DNA from: Volvox africanus
Taxonomy: Eukaryota > Chlorophyta > Chlorophyceae > Chlamydomonadales > Volvocaceae
Direction of reading: 5' to 3'
Assembly: GCA_030268105.1 (NCBI GenBank)
Contig: BSDZ01000008.1
Span: forward strand, 2,728,001-2,792,000
DNA: 64,000 nucleotides
Part shown: positions 45,501 through 57,300 of the stretch, in pieces
How the letters are laid out: each line of letters opens with the position of its first letter
Numbering within the stretch: the stretch's first letter is position 1
Notes under the pieces: model-generated
Told to the model about the DNA's origin: nothing
The model's database searches: none
Seen by the model: only the letters and a program-made list of their open reading frames with translations
Position numbers and translations under genes: made by a program

Positions 45501-48500
45501 TGTTACACTGTACGTGGGCGACTTGCTCTGAAAGGACAAGCACCGGCGGGGCCCCGGACCGGGCCGAAACCACAGCAAAGGGGCCCCAGTGGGGGGAACA
45601 CACGGCTTAGCTTGCTCATCCTGCCAAGTGCTCCTCCCCTCGCTCGAGCCAGCCAGCAAGGGCACACTAACCTCAGCAGGAGCCTCAAGCCTGGCTATTC
45701 AAAGGAATAGAGCCTCGGCCAACCACACCAGCGCCAAGAAGGAGAGGGCTAGAAGGCTAGCAATGCAAGCCCTCCTCCTCCACCTCCACTTTCACCCTAG
45801 CAAGGCCCGGCCCTCCCACCCAGAAACACTCTTACAAAAAGGGCACAAAACTAGGACCCTCTCAAACAGCCCGGCAGAAAAGCTAGACACCTCTAAAGAC
45901 GCGGGGGTGATCAAAAGCCACTAAGGCGCCCCCCTGAAAAGCCCCACGGCTAGGCCCAAAGCTAGCCCCTGCCTGCAAGACACGTGCTGGGGAGCCCTCC
46001 CTCTCCACCCTCCAAGACCTCTCCCAGTCCCCATGGCCAGGGAACGGCCAGCCCTACCCAGGCGCACACCTCCCTGCCTCCTCTCCACGACTAGCCAACC
46101 CTAGCCCCAAAACAGCTCCTCACCTCGCACCCCCGCAACTCCCCACCCTCTCTCCTAACCTGTCTAGTGCCTGCTCAACAAAGACCCTTGGATCTGATCC
46201 TTAATCTGTAAGCTCCACTGGCGCAGCACATTGGACTTGTCCTCTGGCCACCTGCCAGGATGGGGTGTTGCGGCCCTACGCGGTCCCCACCCCACCGTAT
46301 ATGCAATGTATACACACACACATACACATATACATATACATATATGTATGCGTGTGTGTAATTCTGCGTGGACGATGATGTGGCTGGGGGCTCTTTACCG
46401 AGGGAGCTATCTATCTACTGCACAGCTAGTTGCGCATGGCGCTTATCTCAAGACTGCAGAAATCCATGCATGCATCTGTCAGCCGAAAAGAAGTTCAACT
46501 CAAGTAACGAATAAGCCTGGTGTACTGAGTCACAAGCAACATCTGCTCCGAACCTTGAACATGTATATTGTAACGCAGGGCGCATGATGCGCATGATGCC
46601 TGGCGCGACTTCTTCCATCTGTTACGTATATCAATATACATTGCTCACGCAACACACGCAATATATGTGCATGTGCCATAAACGTACACATAAGCAGTGT
46701 TCAATCATGCATCGCCGACGATGTATACAATACGTTTGAGCGCCACGATTATTGTAGTCGTACATGTACGGTGTTTAATGTATATATGTATATGTATGTG
46801 TATATGTATGTGTATATGTATGTGTATGTGTATATATATGTACTGTTGCTGCTGCATGCACCAGCTCCAGAGCTGACGATGCTGCCTGCCTTCACGCTTC
46901 CCTTCATTCCTTGATCTCCCAAATTCCACAGTGTTGATTTCGACATAATTGATTCGGAGGTAGGTGGCTGCTGGGTAAGGTGGGGACTGTCGTGCATGAG
47001 GGGACAGAATGAAGGTAGCATGGCTAAATTGCATTACGCTCGTACGCACATTGGTTTAGATAATAAGGTCGTCATTTGATTGTTGCTGCCTTTCTGCAAC
47101 AGGCCTCAAGCAGCAGCTTACCAATAATCAATGTGTCTGATGCTGTTTGTATGTATGTGATGCTGGTTTTTGCATGAAAACAGGGCAACAGTCTACCTCT
47201 ATACGCCGCCAAATGGGGCTGGTTCGATGAGCTGGAGACTTGGATCAGCAACTGCCAGGCGCCAAGCAAGCTCCTCAATGTGCAAAACAAGGAGGTATAT
47301 ATAGAGGGTGGAATATACAGGTCCTATTGTACGTTGTTTGTATGGATGTATGTCCTGCTAGTTAATCGGCGGCTGGCGATGGAGTCCAAGACATCTGCCG
47401 CCTCCATCCGCTGTTGGGCCTCAGGTTGCGTGCCCTCGCTCCTACGCGTAGTTCCTAAAACAGACGCTGCAGCCCACTGTCTGCAGTCACCCCAGGACCT
47501 GTGTTTATTAGGGAATATCATTTTGCGTTGGACTATGGCTGCGTTGGGCAAGCAAGTTGAATTTAGGTATGCGCGGAGTCATCATCCCCAAGCATGGCGT
47601 CACCCCCAACTTGGAAAGATCTGCGAAAGCAACTAACTTTCACTATACACACACATACATACATATATATATATTATATAACTTAATATACATATATGTA
47701 TATATATTTAACTTAAAATTATAGTACAAAAAGTATACATATAGATAACTTTCTTTATCCTTCCACGTACACACCTACAGGGCAGACATTGGTAAATTTA
47801 ACATGCATTTCGATGGAATGAACCGCAAGTGGAGTATATGTATGTATCTAATGCTGTAGTAGTCGTACATGTACGGCCCACACACCAGCACAATATCAAG
47901 GTGCAGAAGCACCCTATCAGCATCTCGAGAGGCTTTTGCGGCTCTCAATTACTACAGATGCTGCATGGCTGGCTGGGCTGAGTGTTCGGTCCATCCGTCG
48001 CCTACCTCCTTGCTTTTTACGACCGCTTGCTATCTATCGGTGACTATTCTCTCTCTCCTTCTATCTTTATTTATGTATATGATTTTAAATTACGTGTCGT
48101 ATCTCCGTGTATAATACTCGCTGTACATCTATTGCAATGGACAGGGGGAAACAATTCTTGGACACGTACTCATGTTCCAGGCCTCTGGCCTGCTGAATAA
48201 GCAGCGTGCATTGGAGCTGGCTTCGAAGCTGATGGAGTTGGGCGCACTGGTGAAGCTGCCGTCTTTCAAGGAGAAGGTTCCCCTCATCAACATAGCCGCT
48301 GCAGCGGATAATAAGCCCTTATACGATCTGCTGGTGTCGAAGGCAAGTGCTACTGCGAGTGTAATGCGTAGTGCATAATAATGCGTAGTGCATAATAATG
48401 CGTAGTGCATAATAATGCGTAGTGCATAATAATGCGTAGTGCATAATAATGCGTAATGCGGAGTATGTATGTACAGGCGCTGGATGGAGTTGACATAATT

Positions 48501-51344
48501 CCCAAAATAATTGCATGCTCGCTATGTACGTAGTAATCGTATACGTACGGCACACGCTTGTGCAATATAAAAGAGAGCATCTCGAGAGGCCATTGTGGCT
48601 CTCATATATTACACGCTAGCTCGCTACGCGATCCACATATACGTGGGATATCGGCATGTATGTATACATGTATGTAAATCATAACAAACCTCCTGGTAAG
48701 GTACATAAGTATGTACGTACCTGCAATATACGTAAGAACATGCTGCCCTGATGTTAGTTAGATTCCGGCGCTGGCTGCTGCTGCTGAAGCAGAGCATCCA
48801 GCATGCAGCCCCCAGCCATTGTTTTCCATTGGATGTCCCCCTGCACCAGAAACCATCAATATGCATGCATGCAGGGTGCAGACCCCCTCGCGTCGCGGGA
48901 CGTGCTTGGACGCTCCCCATTGCATTACGCTGCAGCCAAAGGCTCCCATCAGCTGGCTTTGGAGCTCCTCGAAAGAGGCATTAAGGTAATTAAGGGCAGC
49001 GGCATTAACACTCCGCCGTGCGTTAAACAGCGTACTCGGCTGCTTAAATGGGTGAGAAGCAAGAAAGCAACCCGAAATAACTTGAGGTGGTGATACACAC
49101 CTCCCTATCTACCGGCGTTGTCGGTAAGACTCGTTTGTTTGCAGTACGACGAAGCATTGTCGTGTTGTACTGCTGTACATTCTCGTACATTTGAGGGTTC
49201 ACACATATATTTGGAAGGTTAGAAAGAAAGAGAGAGATCTGGCCACATACGGACAACCTTGCATGTACGCATTATTACCGGACGACAATTCAACCATACA
49301 GATGTATCTGTACGTAGCAGTAGTAATGATGTACAACAACGGATTAACTACGGTTACACCTGTACGGAAAATGGCGCGCACCTTAATATGATACATTTGA
49401 TATGTTAGGAGAGATGGAAATATCTTTTCAGATACACTTCTATACCATGATATGGATGGTCTGTCACACGCTCGGCCCGGTGTCACATCAGGATACGCGT
49501 GGTTCAATCGTTCCTTCCTCTAATAAGACCCGGTAGCTAGCCTGCGTTGCGTCTTCAGCCCGTCCCCCTTTGTTCATGCACACGAACGGAAGTAGATCCC
49601 TTTTTATTTTCCCATGTTTGTTATTTGCACCGCAATTATTTGTCTTCCGGTTACATGTGTGTCCAGGCATATGCACTTGACGGTCAGGGCAATACTCCCC
49701 TACACCTTGCGGCCATGAGGGGTCAGGAGGCACTGGTAGTGCTGCTGCTGGAGCGGGCTGACGATAAGATCAAGGTTCGTGGGTAGTTATTAGGGATGAC
49801 GGAGGTCGGGTGGGTTGGCCGGCGTGCAGATGGAATGCATTTAGCAATTAATGAGCGCCCCTGCCTTGCTCCTCTTCCTTGCCGCTTCCCTAACTACGTA
49901 CTCCTCATTTGCCTGCTGCCTCCATGCATGGGTCACTTCCTCCCAACCAGGCGCTCCTGACGCCTAACAAGGCAGGCTTGACCGCATATCACCTGGCTCT
50001 CAAAGCGGGACCCAGCGACAAGGCTCAGCGCAACTCACTCGGGCTCATTGAAGCCCTTGGCGAGAAGTTCACGACGCCAGTGCTGGGTCCTAAGAAGACC
50101 GGTAGGTAGGGCTTCGTCGCGCCGACGCAAGGGCCGCAGATTGGGGCAAGCAACAATACGGGCCCCGCATTGTTGCTTACTTGGATAGCTATTTAGGTGG
50201 AGAGAGATCACATTATATATGTCCTTTCCTCCCATGCAGTTTCAGACACTCCACTGCTCCTGGCCATCCAGGGCCATCAGAACAAGGTGGTGCAGGCCCT
50301 GCTGCAAAAGGTGAGACGCGCGAGTGTCTGTACAAGGGCAGGGACGATGAGGATGATAACGAGTGATGAGGCACACAACATACCGCTATGGCACCTTCAG
50401 AATCTATCTATACATAGGTAGACAGCTGACCGAATGCGGGAAATTGAAAGATGGGAAAATGGGGAGGCAGTAGCCAGGTACAAAAATACGCATCCATATG
50501 TGTGCTTGTAAACATAAATAAATACATAAACTATGTGTACATATGTATACATAAATTAGATGTATATGTATATGTATATATTGGGTGTTACACTGTGGGC
50601 GACTCGCCCTTCAAAGACGAGCACCGGGGTTCCTGACCGGACCGAGCCACAGCGCAGGGGAGGAACACGTGGCTTTGTCTGTCTGTCCTGCCACGTGCTC
50701 CCCCTCTCACTAGGGCCAGCGAGCCCTCATAGGCTCTCGCCTGGCCACTCACAGAGCACTCAGGGCTACCAAGAAACCACAGGAATGCCCAACAGAAAAC
50801 GGGGGACACCTAGCTGCTCAAAGGACGGGGAAACCTCTCCTCTAACCCGACACTGACTAGACAGGAGCCTGGCAGACACACACAGTTCCCCTCAGAGGAG
50901 AAGCACCAGCAGGAAAGCACACCCTTCCACAGCCAAGCCAGAAGAACCCAACAAGAGGCGGAGGGGGGGATGACAAGCCGAACTGGCGCCCCCCTAGAAA
51001 GCCTTCCGGCCCCACCCAAAGCTGGCCCCGCAGACACCTGAACTGCACATCAAGGAAAGACCTCTCTCGCTGAACCCCCCTAAAACCCTAAGGCCCCGAA
51101 GCCTGGACACAGGAACCTCTAGCCACGAAACCCTCCACCCTCTCCCTTCCCCTCCTCAAGATCTAGACCGTCCTCTCCTTGTCTCTACCTCCCTCACTCT
51201 CCCCCTTTCCTCCCACAGAACCTCCTCCTCAAAACTCCTGCCCTAAAGCCCCTGCTCTGTTCTTGCTGCTCCATGGTTGGTGATGTCAACCGGATCTGCA
51301 CACCGCATTTGCGTGCCAACTATGGCTAGGATGGGATGTTGTGG

Positions 51345-51383
<39 letters not shown>

Positions 51384-54300
51384 GTGTAGGATAGGGGGGT
51401 ACATCACCCGTGGCCACTAACCTGGCAGTCCCTACCTTCCCCGGTGTTTCGGGGCACCCTCATCCAGTCTCCCATGCCGACTTCTTCGAAATCAGTGGTT
51501 TTCCCAGGTTCAGCACCCACCACCAGCATCCAGCGGAATCTGCCGAATCAACTAAGGCATCAACTCAGCTACTGGTCAGCTCGCAGCATATGTATATGTA
51601 TATGTATATGTATAAATATACCAGGAGCAGCATGGCCAAATGGCAGACGGCTGAAGGGCTGCAAATGGGCAACAGTAGGCACGCAATTACGTGTATTACC
51701 CCCGTGGGCCCCGTTTGCCTCGACCCCATGTACGCGCAGGGCTGCAGTCCCAATGAGCGCAATGTGGAGGGAGAGCTTCCCCTGGCCCGCGTGCTGCGCT
51801 GTGCCACAGCCGCCACGTACGATAGGGACAGCGAAATCTTCGACAAGCTCATGTCGGCCGGGTCCGACATGACGGCCGCAAGTGAAACTGCGCATCCACT
51901 CCTGGCGCTGTGCAAGGTGCATATAAATACGTTTGGGTACAGCAGGCGTGCATTGAGAACACGGAAAACAAGATGAATGCAACTGCGTTGATGGCGCCCC
52001 TAACTTAGGGGTTGGGCCTTGCGAATCAGCAAGTACGGAGCTCTGACGGGCTATAGCGCTGTTAGGTATAGTTATCTGGATGCATGGTGACTGGGAAAGC
52101 GGGGGAGACATCACGGGTGGGTTATGGCTAGCCGTACGACAGGGTGCAGCACGCCTAATAGCCAGCACGCAGCGGCTATACATATGCATGATGCATGGGT
52201 CCAATCCGCAAACGAAGCTGGGTGCACTAAGCAGGCAGTTATATGTGCGACCTCCCCCGGCGGCGCTGAATGAACTCAATCGAATTTATCACCCCTCATA
52301 GAACAACCTGAGCAACTTCGCGGAGAAGGTCGTGGGTGTGCTCAAAGAGCGCAGCGGTGGCAGTCTAGACTGGAATAAACGTGACGCAAAGGGCTACACC
52401 CCATTGGCGCTGGCAGCATTCCATGACAATGCATGGCTAGTGAGGTGAGGTTATTACCGGGATGTTTGCCTGGGTGCCGGGTTTTCCGCCGGCTGCAAGC
52501 GTGACCGAATAAATCCTTCCTAGGCCCATTCTATTGTCCCAGCCACCCGCTTCTGACCACTTCTTAGCTTTTTGAACAGCTCCCAAATTTGTTGCTTCGG
52601 AGGGTCTTACAAACAATAAACTGCCTCCATGTATGTGTGTGCTCTTCATTTCAAGGTACCTGATCGATGTAGTCGGTATGAATCCTAATGCCGAGGACCA
52701 GCGCACCAGCTCCACAGAGCCAGAAGTAGTGGGAACCACGGGAGGCCTTTGCAGCGCCAAGCCCATCACTGTACGTGGCACCGTGGCGGGTCAGACACCC
52801 CTCATGTGCGCCGCCAAGGGAGCGAGTGTGGCAGCGGTGCAGGTGCGTGCATGCAAGTACCAATAACGCTTATGCCACCTGTTGTATCATGCTCTAAGAA
52901 GAGCTTGAGGGTTAACGCTAGGATTAGACATCATTATCATTATCATGATTCTACAATTATTCCTCCTTACGCAGGGAGCGCGTTTCACATCCTGAAATAG
53001 GATTCCTCACGGCCTGATGATCCTAGCGTGGGTTAATCCTTTAGTATCAACTCCAAGGAGGATAGGAGAGATAGGCGCCCTATGTTGCCGATTATGATTA
53101 TCTTGATGCTACACCACCAACCACTACATACCCACTCACTCGGTTCCACCCATCTCGCTCCCGTATTTCGCACCCGTTACGTTCCTCAACTTCAACGATC
53201 CCCAAACCCCATAGCTGCTGCTGAACCGCAAGGCGGATGTCCACGCGGTGGATGCTGAGGGCCGTACTGCTCTGCAGCATGCCATGCACCTGGACAAGGC
53301 TTCCTCGCTACAGGTGGCGGCGGCACTCTTGCAGGTGCGTACACGCACGGGCAACCAAAGCAGATACCATACGCTTACAGCAGCAGCAGCGGCAGCGCCT
53401 TCATCTTGCTTCAGATCTAATGAGATATTGATCACAAAGCTGTAACACGGGGTGCAATAGCATGTGATGCCGGGGTGTGAATTCTTCCTCCCCACCCTGC
53501 AATGAACGTCCTCGCCCGCCCCTGGCACCCAGTAGGGCAGCTTGCGCCTTGCACCCGACGGATGGGATTCCATTGTTTTCCCGGCACTACCGGCCATTTT
53601 TCTTTATTCAGACGACGGGTCGTAACCCAGACGCAGCGCCAGCCCGGACATCTACCATAGCTATAGTAGTCGTATATATACGGCCCACACACCAGCACAA
53701 TATCAAGGTGCAGAAGCACCTTCTCAGCATCTCGAGAGGCCTTTGCGGCTCTCAACTACTACAATAGGACAGACGGCATTCATGCGCAATGTGTCGTTGT
53801 TTGCATCAACCTGTTTGCGCTAATCCGGGTTCAACCCGTTGTATCTCTGTGTAAATATCCAAACTGTTTAGGCCCGATCAGAATATGTCCAGTTTCCTGA
53901 CCATCCTGAATAATAGCCTTAGATACCCCAGGATACTACAGTACTTCAGGATGGGACAGCCTTAGCAACTCACACCACTGTAACACAGGCTACAATAGTT
54001 GATGCCAAGATGCGAGTGATGCCAAGATGCGAGTTGCCCCGTTACGAAAAGAGGAATGCTGGGGGGGAAGCATGGGGCTGTGTATTATCCTGGGGGTATC
54101 TACGGCTAATATTCGAAATATTACCAGGAATCTGAACATATTCCGATTGGGCCGCCTGTTAGGCGGATATTGTTGCATCTCTGTCATATCCACCTCAGCA
54201 AACCAAGGTTCGATTGGAAGGATGTCCAGACACAGACATCCTTTCTGGATATTGCCGGTAAATACCCCAGGATGCTACAGATATTGTTACAGAGATGCAT

Positions 54301-57300
54301 ACAACGGGCCCGGTCAGGGCCCCCGGTTCTTGTCTTCCCAGGCAAGTCGCCCACAATATAACACCCGTTCATACAATGGGCTGTATGCTGGGGAGACGGC
54401 ATTACACGCCTGTGATGGTGTCTATATCCCCTAAGAGCTAGATAGCCTAAGAGAAAATGTAGCGTGTTACCGCGCTTTTATCTGCTTCCTCATGCTGCAC
54501 TGTGCGCGTGGCTTCAGTTGCATGCCACCGTGATTGCTTCCATGCCATGCTCTATCTCGGGCGCCTGCCTCTTCAACCCCTTCCCGCCCGGACCCCTTGT
54601 GTCCTGCCTCCCACGAAGAGCTCCCAATGATATGCTGCTCAAGATATTGAGTTGTTCAACAGCAGTCTGTTGTTTTTTGTTTTCGGGGTGGTGATTGAAG
54701 TGCATGCGTGGCTTTCATTTTTCTCTGTCGCATATCCCATGCACCGCAACTATCGCTGCCTCCTGGATGAGCTGTAGATGGGCGCCCGCCCCGAGCGGGG
54801 CGTCAAGGTCATGGCTTCGGAGGTGGGCAAAGAGTGGCAGCAGTGCACGGACCTGGTGGGGGAGCATTGGCCACACAGGGCTGTGCGATACGGTGCGTGA
54901 GATTCATGCGTTCAATTATTGACCTATGCATGCGTCACACGGTCATCACTGACTCAGAGGGTTTCTGCCACGCACCAGCTGGTGGGTCTGAGGCACGCCT
55001 ACCATGAAGTGCGGACGGCAAGGTACTCGATAGACCAGCTACGATATACATTAGGGTAAACCATGCATCTTCGTCGAGCTCTTCTTCCTATGCCATAGAT
55101 AGCTAGGGTTCATAATTTTCTCCCTCTTACTCTTCCCCATTCTTTCTGATTAAGGATCCGTCGACGCCTCCTTAGCTGGGATCCTGATGTTGCTGGATGT
55201 TAACAGTATTTCTGTATGAATGAGGAACTTCTACCAGCTGTCACGCACGACTCTCTGCGCCCAGTTGTTCCGTCCGCGAGGATGTGGTACAGTATCCCTA
55301 TATTTCTGATGCATACGACAGCTTATATCCGCTACTTCCGCTGCGACCACCCTTGCTAGCTCGGCTCCACCCCATTTTATTTTTTCACCTCTATCTGCTC
55401 CTCATGTTCTGTTGGGCAGGCGTGTCTTCCTTCATCAAGCTTTGGGTGGAGTGTGGAGGTGCGCTAGACTGTCTTCTGGCCACCACTGCGGACGACGCGG
55501 ATGATATGCCGGGAGCGGAGCTCAAGGCAAGTTAGACCTGGACTGGGGTCAGACTGCTGAAGTTCGCCGAAAGGTGTAGTATCCTGGGGTATCTACGGGC
55601 AGTGTCAAAGGATCCTGGACCTTAGATGGTCATCCTTCCGATCGGGCCTTCCGATCTGTTGGCCGACACAACAGAGATACAACAAAAGGCTTGTTCTGAA
55701 GAGGGAGGGGCGGATGGCTGGCTGGTTGCTGGATCATTTCGATCAAATTATGATAATTATGGCCGCCGGTACATGCATGGTTGCATGGCTTTATCCAAGC
55801 TACATGTTATAAATGGATTTTGGAGCCCCCGGCGGCTAGGTAGAAGATCCTTGTGCTTGCCGTGCGTGTCCTCATTAGCTAGTAGTGTCCCATTTAAAAT
55901 CCTACGTCTTTCCCAGCACCCGCGTCCGTCCGCTCTGTTTTAATTCCCCTTACATGCATTACTTGTTCGTTGCCGACTTCGTTCTCCCATTCCTTTACAT
56001 CTGAAACTCAGATTTCTGAACCACCCAGCCACCGACCTTGAATTTGTTTTGCTGCCAGCAGGTGGAGGAGAAGACAGACTTCCTGGATATGGTCCCCAGC
56101 AGGGTCAGCAACCCTGTGGAAGCCGAAGACGAGGAGCTGGTGAGAGAGCAGCAGACAGGGGCCCATGCATGGGGCAGACCTATCTAGGTAGCAAGCCGAC
56201 TTCAGGTTAACTACGAAAAAGGAGGACGGGGCGGTTTGGGCCGTTCCACGAAGCCATCCTGCATGGCTTCGTGAACTATCCCACCGACCCCAAATAACTT
56301 TCATGGAGGGAATCTAGCTAGCTAGTAGCTACTTCCTAGCAAGTCGCCAGGCAGACAAATGGACGCCGCCTCATTGCTTGCTTGGGTGCTTTGATTTTGA
56401 ATTTGCGAAGCACACCTACGTCCCATCACGACTTTGCTTCCTGTCCCTGCCTTGCACCATTATAAGTTCGTAGGGAAGTACAACCTACCTGCCATGCATG
56501 CCACTCATCACCTACTCCGTTCATTACAAATTTGCATTCCTGCTGCTGGCGTGCCCCCCTGTCCCGCTGTCCCGCTGCCGGCATTCTAATGTCTCGCTTG
56601 CCTTCAGCATTGATTTTCCTCTCCTTGCTGATAATGCCCCGCACACCCGGCCCATGCTATCGGCCCGGTGACCCACTGCCTTTCACCTCCGGCCAACGCA
56701 GAAAGACGACTACAACGGAGAGGACAGCGAGGTAGTTTATCAGGGGAGGTTACATAGATGAGGGCGGGTCAGGAGTAGGATATATAATCGCCGGTGATTT
56801 TAGGGGAGCTGCATTATGTACATTGGTAGCGAATGGGAAGTTGGGAAGTTCGACGTTGGGAGGTTGGGGCGGGATTCACACACTTGCGCAGGGTAGCGAT
56901 GCATGCATGTATACATAGGGCTGCAACGGGAGGCCACTGAGCGACAGTGGGATGCGTTGAAAGCGCGTCACAACTATCCTTACAGCTTTGATCCTAACTG
57001 CCTTCACACCCTTTACTCCTAACCTTATCTTTACGGCTTTGCCCCTAACAGCCAACGCGTTTGCTTGGCTAGGGCGGGGCTGCAAATATCTTTTTGTTAT
57101 TATGTGCGCCTGCTGCTGGTCCGTAATGTTCTCTAGCGTCGGGATGTAAGCTAGCAATCTATTTTCTTCTTCCTTAATGTCCATTTATCCCTATGCAGCA
57201 AGCTGCTCCGGGAGAGGACAATGAGGGCACGATTCCCGATGGCGGCGGTCAACCGCTGGCTGAAGGCCTGGAGGCAGGCAAGGCACGGCAACTTAATCGC

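Noticed and set aside
48366..48450. Tandem 17-bp units as a CRISPR array
   Set aside because: The units are directly joined without unique spacers, inside a eukaryotic intron.
54967..55022. Possible ankyrin-gene exon (LVGLRHAYHEVRTA)
   Set aside because: Good borders, but it cannot join the exon ending at 54892 in phase, whereas that exon joins 55420 exactly. It could be an alternative exon.
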